From: Paracyclopina nana
Lineage: Eukaryota > Arthropoda > Copepoda > Cyclopoida > Cyclopettidae
Assembly: GCA_019096065.1 (NCBI GenBank)
Contig: JAGUCH010000002.1
Span: forward strand, 13,900,501-13,964,500
DNA length: 64,000 nt
Reading direction: 5' to 3'
The stretch's first letter is position 1. Every line of letters starts with the position of its first letter. Positions 9,829 to 19,152 of this stretch are shown one piece after another. The notes below the pieces were generated by a model that saw only the letters and a program-made list of their open reading frames with translations, did not search any database and had not been told where the DNA came from. The translations under genes were made by a program, and so were the position numbers.

Positions 9829-9922
<94 letters not shown>
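9829..9922. repeat. (AT)n microsatellite
   Basis: About 93 bp of uninterrupted AT dinucleotide repeats inside the left arm of the large inverted repeat. The corresponding site in the right arm (near 11380) has only a short TATATATTAATAG stretch, so the tract expanded after the arms duplicated. Confidence 0.95.
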
Positions 9923-10179
9923 GAATTTATATGATGGTAAGTAATTTTCAAATGTTAATGAAGTTACCAGACCAGGCAATCTTGACTTAGCATCTGATCC
10001 ATTACTTTGAGGGCTTGGGTTGAGAGGCCCTCAGAAGTGCAAGAATAGCTGAAAGCGTGTGGATTTTGAATTTGGCACTTATTGAAGCTAAAAGATGAGT
10101 TAAATCAAGTTTTGTCTGGTATCTCTGAAAGAGCACAAATGTCACTGTTAAAACAAATTTTACCAACCTAATACTTAGT

Positions 10180-10251
10180 AAATCAGTAGCTCAGTCAGTA
10201 GAGCGTCGGACTCCTAGTCTAGATGATCAGGGTTTGATCCCCATACAACGC
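10180..10251 (+). pseudogene. tRNA-like sequence (SINE head or tRNA pseudogene)
   Basis: An A-box-like TAGCTCAGTCAGTAGAGC (10187-10204) and a B-box-like GGTTTGATCCC (10231-10241) are spaced as in a tRNA gene. The anticodon-loop position would read CCT. The acceptor ends (about AAATCAG and ACAACGC) do not pair, and the anticodon and T stems are poorly paired, so it is not a functional tRNA. The polymerase III boxes suggest a tRNA-derived SINE. Confidence 0.65.
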
Positions 10252-10467
10252 ATTTTTTCTCCTTTTTTCTGCAATGGGATTTACTTCTTGGACAATATCA
10301 TGGTCTCTGGTCAAACAGAGGAGCAACACACCTTATAAAATACTTTATAATGTGTGTCACTTGATAAAGTTAAACGTCAGAGCTTTTATATATGTGTAGT
10401 TATATGAACTGAGACGAATTGGTAAACTGAATTATACATGCGAAAATTGCTTTCCATCATATAAAGT

Positions 10468-10608
10468 ATTTTACTAACTGTAACCGGTTTTACTCGCGAG
10501 TAAATTCACTTTGCCGATCGTGTCAGCTTTTTGCAAACCCCGTGACGTCACAACATGGCATTCCGGCAAGTTCATTTCGCTCGGAAAATCGGTCACAGTT
10601 AATAAAAT
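10468..10608. mobile_element. 141-bp hairpin MITE
   Basis: The ends are an inverted repeat: ATTTTACTAACTGTAACCGG on the left and, read on the other strand from the right, ATTTTATTAACTGTGACCGA. The middle is GC-richer (ACCCCGTGACGTCACAAC). No coding potential. It overlaps by a few bases the start of the next hairpin element. Confidence 0.6.
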
Positions 10609-10788
10609 TTGACTTGCTGCTTCTCAGGACTTCGAAGGTAACGTAAATAATGCCCTCGGTGAGTAAAATAAAACCTCGCCTCACTATTCCCCTCGCTTCG
10701 CTCGGTTCAAGATTCGGCTTGGTTTCATTTACTCACCTAGGGCAATTTTTACTTACCTTCTCAGTCCCGAAAAGCAGCAAGTAAAATA
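10607..10788. mobile_element. ~180-bp foldback MITE
   Basis: About 65 bp at each end form an inverted repeat. Left begins TTTGACTTGCTGCTTCTCAG and includes GGTGAGTAAAATAAAACC; right, reversed, begins ATTTTACTTGCTGCTTTTCG and includes GGTGAGTAAATGAAACC. The short loop is GC-rich (CCCCTCGCTTCGCTCGG). It sits in the centre of the larger palindrome. Confidence 0.65.
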
Positions 10789-10894
10789 CTATTATTAGGC
10801 GTGTCGCTCCCCTGTTTGACACCAAGGAATAGAACCAGGACATAATAGTCCACTAAGTAGATCACATTACAGAAAAAAAGATAAAAAGGACATC

Positions 10895-10968
10895 TTTCTC
10901 ATATGAGGATTGAAACCTGGACATTTGATATAGAAGTCTGATGATCTACTGACTGAGCTACTGATTTA
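10895..10968 (-). pseudogene. Second tRNA-like sequence, inverted partner
   Basis: On the minus strand the A box is TAGCTCAGTCAGTAGATC (10960-10943) and the B-like box is GGTTTCAATCCTC (10917-10905). It is the mirror copy of the tRNA-like unit at 10180-10251 in the opposite arm of the inverted repeat and is equally unable to form a good cloverleaf. Confidence 0.6.
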
Positions 10969-11390
10969 CTAACAGTATTGAGGGTAAAATTTTGTATGAC
11001 TGACCTCTGATGAAAAAGCTGAGTTAAGCTTAATATCGGAGATACCAGACAAAACTTGATCTAACATATCTTTTAGCTCAAAAAAGTGCCAAAATAAAAA
11101 ATTCACAGTTTTTAATTGATTAATTAACGCTTTCATCTACTTTTACACTACCGAGAGCCTCCCAAGCCCTCAAAGTAATGGATCAGAACCCTAGTCGAGA
11201 TTGCCTGGTCTGATAACTTCATTATCATTTGAAAATTACTTTCCATCATTTAGCAAAGTAAAAATCTCATGGCATCACTTGGCTCTCGGAAGCTTGTGCC
11301 CACAAAGTAACCTCTCGATGTTTACTTTCCAAAATTTGCTCAGCTATTTTATTAGCTTGTTTTATAAATTGTTTATATATATTAATAGAT

Positions 11391-11953
11391 ATTGCAACAT
11401 AGAAAGAGTCCGAAGAAGTATGTGGGGCGCACGCTTCAAGCGCGCCCCAATATATATTTGTTTATGGATGTCTATGAAATTTCGTTGTCGTCATAGAAGT
11501 CTATGAACAAAGAATAACAAAACAGAGAAAGAAGAAGCTCCTGCCAAAATTGAACCAAACTAGGACAACTTCATGAAAATTGAATCGCATCATGGTGCAG
11601 ATTCCTAGCGGGATTATTCTGCTTCCCATGGCAAATCCTTGAGCACCATTAAAACATAGGTAACTTATTTTGGGCGGAGAATCCTCAACATGCCTCAGTA
11701 TTTTTGTTGAGTCTTAGGTTTTTCTTAAAAAAAGGGATAGGGAGGCAAAATGAGTGGGATCAACGATTTTCGGTAACTTTTGCAGAGCAAACTCAAAGGC
11801 TGTCATCACACTCGTGGTTTTGTTTTTCACTAATTCTTGAGCCCTGCTTTACGCCCCGATATACCTAAGTTCATGTTTTTTTTCAGCTACTCCAAGAATC
11901 GCGCGATTCTACTGAAAAAGAGGAAAAAGGAGCCGGGTCGAATTTCAGTCCCA
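11391..11953. other. Spacer with short GC hairpin; putative 5' leader of the zinc-finger/coiled-coil gene
   Basis: A perfect short hairpin, TGGGGCGC ... GCGCCCCA, lies at 11423-11449. Further on, GTTTTTTTTCAG just before CTACTCC (about 11887) is a good 3' splice site, so the following gene probably has a non-coding first exon upstream and a leader intron ending here. Confidence 0.4.
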
Positions 11954-14900
11954 ATGAATCGCAACCAGGATCCCAGGAAGAGGACGTCGTCGACGTTGCC
12001 AGCCTTTCCGGGTAGCTCCAATAGTAAGCGAGAGCGTCGGTCCTCGTCGCAAAGTTCAGCCTCCGAGGACAACAGCAGCCCGCCCAAAATCCACTGTCGC
12101 TTGTGCAGGAATCAAGTGACTTGCAAGAACAGCGAGGAATTCGATTTTCATCTGTCACTCATTCACTATCGCGATCGGCTGTTTGAAGCCATCGGCTCGC
12201 CTCCATATGCTTGCAGATTTTGCAGCTTCGTGCCCACGGCTGAGGACCCCAATGAGGAGATGATCATGCACTATGGCTGCAAAGAACGACTGGCCATCAA
12301 GTACTACCAAGAAGACTGCATTTCCTTGCCCAACATTGAGATTAAAGCGGTTGACAAGTGCGCTGTGCTGGTGTGCCAATTGTGCAAGCACAAGTGCACC
12401 AATGAGAAACTCTTCAACTTACACATAACTCAGAAGCACTACTGGCAGGAGCTGAGGAGAAGGCTTCCCAAGGAAGTTCCCTTCAGGTGCCCTTATAAGG
12501 ACTGCAGCCACGTGAAAAAAGACGACTACGAGCTTGTCATGCACTATGGCATTGAGCATGGCATCAGCAAAGAGCTCTATAAAAGGCAGACTAAAAGTCC
12601 AGACTCGAATCAACAGCCTCACCTCAAAGAAGTGGACCTATTCAAAGGCCCAGACAGCAACGCTGCTTCTTCGTCAGTGAAAAAAACCATCACTTGCACC
12701 ATCTGCAAGGAGAAAAAGACCAGCTTTGTGACTGAGAAGTCTCTCAAGTACCATGTGATCATGAGCCACTTCTTTGCCAAACTCATGCAGGAGAAGATCA
12801 TCAAGTGTCCCAAATGCAAGATGAAGTTCCCTGCCAAAAATGAGTTTGCCAAGCACTTTATCGAGCTCCACTTTGAGGGCTACATCAAGGAATTCCTTCA
12901 GAGGAAGAGGGCCAATCCACCCAACAAGAAACTGCTGCAAAGTTGCCTCAGTGAGGAGTTGCCCAAAAAGCAGCCCTCACTTGAGGAGGACAGCAAGCCC
13001 ATTCCCAAGGCGAGGGAGATGAAAACCATCCATGGAGTGAGGCCTGTGGCTAAGGCCTCTCGAGTTGCTGATGACGAGCATGAGCCCAAAGCTAAGAACA
13101 GCCCTGTGGTCATCAGCAGTGCCAGACAGCGAATGATTGACAGATGGAAAGGCACCTCGATTGACGGCCAAAAATACGAGATTGAACAGCTGCAAAAGAA
13201 AATGGAAGACATGGAGGCCGAGCACAAAGTGGCACTGTCCAAAAAAGCCAAGGATTTCGAAAGGTGGATCAGCCAAAAAGAGAAGAGCATCGAGGACGAG
13301 GCTCAAAAGAGGCTGGAGATCGAGGGCAAGTTAGAAGAATCTCGGGTTGAGGTTGCTGACCTCAAGAAACAACTTGAACAGGCTGACAAGAAAGTGTCTG
13401 GCCTAGAGGAAGTTGTTGTTGAGCAGCACACCAAATGCGCCCTCATCGCCAGTGAGAAGAAGGAGATTGAAAAGAAACTAGCCAGCCAAGAGCTCCTGGG
13501 CAAAGAACTCCTTGACTTCCAGTCCTACATTGAGAAAATCAAGACTGACGGCAAAGAGGTGAAGGCAGAATTGGCCAAGAAATCGGAAGAGCTCAACGAG
13601 CTCGTGGAGGCCCAGGATAAGGAGAGGCAGGACCATGACAAAAGCCTGGCCAAGCTCCAAAAGCAGCTGGACGCTCTCAAGGCCAAGTTTGACAAGGTTG
13701 TGGAGGAGAAGAAGGAGAAAATGGCCCACATCAAGGAGATCACCAAGCTCCACAAGGAGTTGGAAAACGATCAAAAGAACCAGATTGCTAGGTTGACCAA
13801 GGAAAAGGCTGAAATGCTCAAGAAGGAGGAGCAGCAGCCAACCCTGGAGAACAGCACCTTGTCCAAAAAGGTCAAGGCCTTGGAAGCTGAAAAGAAGGAC
13901 AACGAGAGCACGATAAAGCTCCTTGAATCTCAACGCAACGCTCTGCTCGACAGCCTAGACCGAGTGCAGAAAATCCTCCAAGGCTTCGAGTCCGTCATCA
14001 AGGACAAAAACGAGAAGATCCAGGATGTGACGACCAAATTGGAGGAGGCCGAAATCAACCTCGAGGAAGCCTTGGAGAAGTTGAACCAGTCCAAAAAGAG
14101 TGAAAAGGAGAGCAAGGAGTTGCAAAAGCAGATCAAGCACCTCCAGTCGACTCTGAAAGAATGGGAAAACCGGCAGTTTGCCAATGTCAAGCTGATTTCA
14201 GGGCTTGAAAAGGAGAAGGCCGCCTTAGAGAAAAGACTCAAGGAGATGACTGAGCAACAGTCCAACCTAGATTCTCAAACCAAAAACATAACAGAAATCA
14301 AGGTGCTGAAGGATAGCAAAGATAAGTTCGAGCAAGACTTGGCCAAGACACAGGCATTGCTCAAATCCAAAACGAGCGAACTGAATGCCAAAAAGCATCT
14401 TTTGGCTCAAGCTGAGTCGAAAATCAAGGACCTGGAGAGGGAAATCCGTTTGGGCAAAGTGTCATCCAATGTGGTTGATCCCGATGACGACGAGACAAGG
14501 ATTCATATCAAGATGGAGCCTCTCGAGCAAGTCGACACCGAAGACAGGCAAATTGTCCTCAACATGCCCAATCAGAGTGATCTGATCACAGATGACGACG
14601 ATCAAGATTCTCCTTTGGGAAGGCTTTTCCACTCGACTGACAGCTATGACTTTGCGGACGTGGACATCGAAGGCCTCAACTCTCCTCCATTTTCAGACTC
14701 TGAAACCAGCAGCAGCATACCTAAAAAGAAGCCATCGTCCAAAGTTGCGAGCAAAATAGTGGACGTCAGTGATCAGTACAACGAGGAAGAGGATGACATC
14801 ACTTGTGGTATTTGCTTGTGCTGGGATCCTCCAGTGTCCAATGCTGAGGATACCGCCAGAACGTATACCACCAGTTGGGTAGGATGTGATTGCGGCCAAT

Positions 14901-15031
14901 GGTATCATAAACAGTGTACCAACCGAAAACGATTCACTTCTGCATTCTCTTGCAAGAGCGTGAAGAGGAAGTGTCAAAAAGTTCAACCTTCTAAAAGCCT
15001 GAATGACACGCCAGCTGAAATTCTGCCGTAA
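11954..15031 (+). CDS. Zinc-finger, long coiled-coil, PHD-like protein (unknown name)
   Basis: One uninterrupted frame. I prefer the ATG at 11954 (MNRNQDPRKRTSS), giving 1025 residues, because a strong 3' splice site near 11887 lies between it and an earlier in-frame ATG at 11837. Six N-terminal zinc fingers occupy residues ~45-310; they are C2H2-like but with an aromatic residue and a Leu/basic tail after the last His, for example HLSLIHYRDRL, HITQKHYWQELRRRL, HVIMSHFFAKL. Residues ~390-830 are an almost continuous coiled coil. An acidic linker (DPDDDETRIHIKMEPLE) may hold a SUMO site (IKMEP). The C-terminus (CGICLCWDPP ... GCDCGQWYHKQC ... FSCKSVKRKC) is a PHD-like zinc domain. Probably a chromatin-associated nuclear protein; I do not recognise an orthologue. 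The lack of introns contrasts with its neighbours. Confidence 0.85.
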   Translation: MNRNQDPRKRTSSTLPAFPGSSNSKRERRSSSQSSASEDNSSPPKIHCRLCRNQVTCKNSEEFDFHLSLIHYRDRLFEAIGSPPYACRFCSFVPTAEDPNEEMIMHYGCKERLAIKYYQEDCISLPNIEIKAVDKCAVLVCQLCKHKCTNEKLFNLHITQKHYWQELRRRLPKEVPFRCPYKDCSHVKKDDYELVMHYGIEHGISKELYKRQTKSPDSNQQPHLKEVDLFKGPDSNAASSSVKKTITCTICKEKKTSFVTEKSLKYHVIMSHFFAKLMQEKIIKCPKCKMKFPAKNEFAKHFIELHFEGYIKEFLQRKRANPPNKKLLQSCLSEELPKKQPSLEEDSKPIPKAREMKTIHGVRPVAKASRVADDEHEPKAKNSPVVISSARQRMIDRWKGTSIDGQKYEIEQLQKKMEDMEAEHKVALSKKAKDFERWISQKEKSIEDEAQKRLEIEGKLEESRVEVADLKKQLEQADKKVSGLEEVVVEQHTKCALIASEKKEIEKKLASQELLGKELLDFQSYIEKIKTDGKEVKAELAKKSEELNELVEAQDKERQDHDKSLAKLQKQLDALKAKFDKVVEEKKEKMAHIKEITKLHKELENDQKNQIARLTKEKAEMLKKEEQQPTLENSTLSKKVKALEAEKKDNESTIKLLESQRNALLDSLDRVQKILQGFESVIKDKNEKIQDVTTKLEEAEINLEEALEKLNQSKKSEKESKELQKQIKHLQSTLKEWENRQFANVKLISGLEKEKAALEKRLKEMTEQQSNLDSQTKNITEIKVLKDSKDKFEQDLAKTQALLKSKTSELNAKKHLLAQAESKIKDLEREIRLGKVSSNVVDPDDDETRIHIKMEPLEQVDTEDRQIVLNMPNQSDLITDDDDQDSPLGRLFHSTDSYDFADVDIEGLNSPPFSDSETSSSIPKKKPSSKVASKIVDVSDQYNEEEDDITCGICLCWDPPVSNAEDTARTYTTSWVGCDCGQWYHKQCTNRKRFTSAFSCKSVKRKCQKVQPSKSLNDTPAEILP

Positions 15032-15109
15032 ACGCAAATGAATGGTAACTATGATTATTTGCTGAATACATACTCTCTATTGTTATTTTTGAAAAAAAGA
15101 AAGGAATTT

Positions 15110-17583
15110 TTATTTGCCAGATCCTCCCGAGTTGGGCCTGTACTTGTCATTCGAGGTCGGTCTGCTCTTGTCTTCTAGGTAGCCAAGGATTTTCTTGAGA
15201 TCTTTGGACATAAAGTAGGGCTTCTCCGCGCTGCCATTATTCCTCTCAATGTCTTCAAGGAAGCAGAGGAACAAAGTGTCTACGCCCATTTCATAGACTC
15301 CGAAAAAGACATCGGCTATGAAGTACGCGCTGAGCGTAATAATGATGATGGGCACAAAGTAGTAATTGAGTTGAGGCAAGTCATATTTGATGTCAATCCT
15401 CCCGCTGAAAACATAGAAGGAGGCCACGCCCACTCCTCCAACTATGACAAGTTTGCCGAGCATCAGTAGGAAATCCGTAACTTTATCCAGCACGAAAACC
15501 CTAGGAGCGATGTGTCAATTTGTAGCGTTTAATTTTTTGATTGTTTTAAAATTTCCTTTTACCTTGCTATGTTTCTGATCAAAAGGCTGAAAGCTTCTTT
15601 TGCAGACCAGCAAAAGTTCTTTCCATAGACTGCGGTCATGATGTAGGCATTCCTGTTGAGGAACTTCATGAACCTCTCCAGGCACTCAAAGCAGCATTTA
15701 CAGAAACATGTCATGCATTTGGCAATTGGGTTGTCTTGGTGGTACTCCTTAAGTTTCTCCTCCACATACTCGATCATGACTTTGATCATTCGGATGATTG
15801 CTATGATTAGTGAGCCAAAAGCAAGAGTGCCAATGTGATATCTCAGTGTTCTGAAGAAGCTAGACATTAGTGGCAGCTTTTGGGTGTCCCTCTTGTCCAA
15901 AGTCCAATACCATGAGGCAAAAGCTCCAGCGAGGACCATTTGGTCAAAAGCCTCCAGGAAAAAGAAGCCCCAAAAGAATCCAAACAAATTATAAACCTGC
16001 AAAAGCTACAATCATGCCAGGAATTCATTTCTCAAATTTGAGGGTTCCGCACCTGCATTATGGTTGCCTCAGTGGTGGGACCATATTTGTAGAATTGGCA
16101 TTGAGCAACCGTATCTGCTTCAGCGCAAGTGTAATTCTGCCCCTCAAGGCATTTTTGGCCATCTCGTACAACAGTGCCATTCTCAACTTTGCATGTGTCT
16201 TCTTTGCCGCTGATGTTCACGTGGAACTCTTTGTTGTTGGATGAGGCCAGAAATGCGCCAACCACGATGAACCATGCAATCAGCATCACCTCCAAGATGA
16301 AGGGTATAATTGGGAAAAACAGCGTTGACATCATGTGACCCACAGCAATGGAGGCCTCTTCTATTAGCTCAATGGCAATTTTGATCCTTGTTCTCATGAA
16401 GCAAAGGAGGAGCAAGACAATCAACAGAGCTACGCCACTGATGACGAGGAACACCAGCCACGTGTAAGACAAGTCCAAGTATGACCTAAAGTTGGTGCTG
16501 AAGGAGAAGTCATTGAAGCTGTCACCTGAGCTGTACAGCTCCGAGAACTTGAATGCGCAATACACACAACTCAGGCCTTTTCAAGAATTACGAAGATTTT
16601 CAAAAACGAGTAATGCTGAACTTGTAGTAGAAGTTTACCTAGCAATCCCACTGACAAAATGATAGAAGCCCATACCATTACTGCTGCCACAAACCTCATC
16701 ATAATGATCCAAAAGAACGATACCAAGCTGGCCAAAAGAACCCCAACCAAGATGATCCACCAAGTGTCAATCACGTCATTGAGAACTTTCTCTCCAAAAG
16801 TGCGCAAATTCAACACTTCAGCCAGCCTTTTGACTGATGAAGTTAAATTAGCCACAGTAAAATCTCCATTCACCGAGTTCTCGGACATCTGAAAAAGATG
16901 TTTTTGTCAGTGCTTGATTTTGCATTCTTTTATGTAGAGTACCTGTCCGTTCGGAAAAAGGATAGCTGATGAGTTGCTGGTGTCGGTATTATTATTGATC
17001 TGGTTAAAAAATGGGACGCATCGGCCAATAAATGGGCTGGATGTGACAAACCATTCTGGACACACTTGCTGCGACATCATTGCTTTCAAAGAGTCTTTAT
17101 CGTTGTACTTATCCGGGTCGCAGTAAGGTTTGATGTCAGCTTTTATGGCCTCCTCAGGCACGCCAGCATTCAATTCAGCCCATGGACTACGAATCTTGTC
17201 AGGGCATTTTTCCACACATACCTAAAGTTATTGTGCAATTTCGTTATGGAAAACAGCTTTTTAATTGGTCTTACTTGTTTGGTTGGGCATCCCAATGCTA
17301 CTGATGCAGGTCGAAGGCATTTGGTTACGTCGAAAAACATCAAATATGGTCGACTGGCAAGGTTGCCTTTGCCACAAATCCTCCCATCTGAATCTGATGG
17401 GTAGATCAACGTGAGAGGGTTGCCATGCACAAATCCATAAATGGCCACAGCTCCCCATCCTCCCAGGAATGCAATGAAGATGAGCAGACATAAGATGTCG
17501 GTGCAACCTCGATTCTTGATTGGTCCTTTGTTGCAAGGGTTGTGATCACGATCAGCCTCTGCAGATCCCACACGACTTGACAT
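15110..17583 (-). CDS. Choline transporter-like protein (SLC44/CTL family)
   Basis: Six exons: 17583-17275, 17221-16943, 16888-16639, 16576-16053, 15996-15563 and 15500-15110; 2187 nt, 728 residues, in the range of SLC44A2/A4 (about 700-710). The family signature GPIKNRGCTD precedes the first membrane helix, followed by a large Cys-rich extracellular loop (YPSDSDGRICGKGN ... KCLRPASVALGCPTKQVCVEKCP), then a block of about nine further helices. Other hallmarks are FIPFILE-type helix text (FFPIIPFILEVMLIAW), MVLAGAFASWYWT, LGSLIIAI-like FGSLIIAIIRMIKVMIEYVE, NRNAYIMTAVYGKNFC and IADVFFGVYEMGVDTLFLCFLED. SLC44 proteins move choline or related substrates across plasma or mitochondrial membranes. 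It is tail-to-tail with the coiled-coil gene, 78 bp apart. A second, upstream start is possible (see 18921-18924). Confidence 0.95.
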
Positions 17584-19152
17584 TTTGCCCCCTGACGGAT
17601 CTGTGAGATCAGCTGTCCGGGAAAAATATCGAAATTACTTGATAAGGCTAGTAGGTATATAGATGTGAGTCATAATTGGCCTTTATCTCAATCGTTAAAA
17701 ACTAGCTACAATTTGCTTTAGTACATGCTGTTTCACGCATTGCACGGAGTGCATGTTTGAATAGAATTAATCAAACGGCCATAAACCTTATTTTTACCTC
17801 CTTTTAAAGCGATTGAGGAAGTGTAAGCAGTCTTGTGTGGTTATTTATACTCAAGGAAAGTTCATTTGTCCTTTGGGTTGACTAAGCATATGAGGAGCTT
17901 TCTAAATGCGTACCAAGGTATAGAAAAAGGTTTATGGCTGCATATGCTGATGTGAGTGGTTATTTTAACTATGCAAATTACTGCTTCTTTCGGACTGATC
18001 TTTCACGTGAATCATCATTGAAAACCTGAAATCCAAGTCGTCACTTCTTTCACTGAGACAGCTATGATCGCTGTTGCAAAGTTATCCAGGAAAGCCAAGC
18101 TAGAGGCATTTAAACTGAAGGTCTAGCTTCTTCTTTACCATTGAAAAAATCAATAAATATGACTCATTCAGAGGACAATTTTACTCTCATTGCTCTCGAA
18201 AAACTTACTTTCCTCCAAGTTGAGGCTTTTTAGAGATATTTTTTGAGAATATGGGCGACGAGAAATACTTTTCTGTGTCGACCCTGATGTTTTAGCGGAA
18301 AAATATACGCTTGCAAATAAAAATAATTAGCTTACACAATTCCTCCATAATTACTAACTCAGTATAGTATTTGGTTTGGTCCGGTGATAAAAATGCTTCA
18401 TTCTTGTGCAAAATTGCTTTCACAACTGACAAGACACATTTTGAGGCACATAAAGGCCTTTGTACATATTCTTTGTTTCCCTCCCAAGGCTGCTTCGGTT
18501 TTTTTGGGGGGTTACCTTATTTATCACAAGAAAATATGTATGTGCATTGTGTTTATTGACTATCAATGGATTTTTATCACTTTTCATCACAGGTATCAAA
18601 ACTTTTATAAATATATATGTGTTAATTTCAGAATACCATGCACGTAATTTCATCTTGCTTCCTACCGTACTTGAAAAAGTGATGAGGGAGGTATTCTAAA
18701 AATTACGTTTCCCTAATATTTTTCAAATGTAAATCATATATACGTTAACAACGGAAATATTCATGCATGTAATGATTGACTAGCGCTTGCCCATCGCAAT
18801 GATTAGAACTTTCTTCAATAGATAATAAACAAAGTGTCTTGGGTCTTTGTTTAAATTGAGCGAAGCGTTATATATAAGTGTAGTACCATCATTATTTTGG
18901 AGTTGAAGTGAATAACTTACCCATGCGACACTGCAGAAGATGAACCGCAAGCACTTTTGCTTGAAACTATTAAAGTGGTCTTGGAGGCTTTCTTATGCGT
19001 CCAGGACAGAACTGTTTTACCGATTCACACTGTCCTGGGCGGCAGATGGATCATGTTTGAAAAAGCTCGTACTTGATAAGAATCACGCAACCTCTCATCA
19101 TAATTAAAAAATGCTGTATATTCAAACACAAAATGGGAAAATTACTAATGGA
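17584..19152. other. 5' region of the SLC44 gene and spacer
   Basis: AT-rich, no further conserved coding sequence seen. A minus-strand 3' splice site at about 17613 (CCGGACAG before CTGATC) indicates a leader intron for the SLC44 gene. A TATATATAAG motif is near 18870. A 57-codon plus frame from 18940 has no visible support. Confidence 0.4.
18921..18924 (-). other. Candidate 4-nt first coding exon of the SLC44 gene
   Basis: On the minus strand CGCATGG is followed directly by GTAAGT, a strong 5' splice site. Joining ATGG to the 3' splice site at 17612 reads through 27 nt in frame into the ATG at 17583 and would add MADLTDPSGGK to the protein (739 residues). The intron would be 1308 nt, much longer than the gene's other introns. 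Inference from reading frame and splice motifs only. Confidence 0.4.

Larger units (their letters stand above)
9651..11390. repeat. Large imperfect inverted repeat with tRNA-like sequence in each arm
   Basis: The left arm (about 9651-10330) is repeated in inverse orientation on the right (about 10797-11390). Matched landmarks are ACAAGCTAATAAAATAGCTG, ATGAGATTTTTACTTTG, GACCAGGCAATCT, ATCCATTACTTTGAGGGC, AAGTTTTGTCTGGTATCTC, a tRNA-like A/B-box region, and GTCAAACAGRGGAGCRACAC. The left arm is enlarged by an (AT)n tract. The centre (10331-10796) holds two further hairpin elements. Each arm looks like a tRNA-derived SINE-like unit; together they form a palindrome of about 1.7 kb. Confidence 0.72.

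Noticed and set aside
10180-10251. Functional tRNA with CCT anticodon
   Set aside because: A and B boxes are present but acceptor, anticodon and T stems do not pair; an inverted copy occurs nearby, so it is a SINE-like relic.
12898-14265. Several minus-strand frames of 60-150 codons
   Set aside because: All are antisense to the zinc-finger/coiled-coil gene; Leu- and Ser-rich text is the mirror of Lys/Glu-rich coiled coil codons.
18940-19113. 57-codon plus-strand frame after a TATATATAAG motif
   Set aside because: No homology or poly(A) context; the same bases read on the minus strand give a better candidate leader exon of the SLC44 gene.
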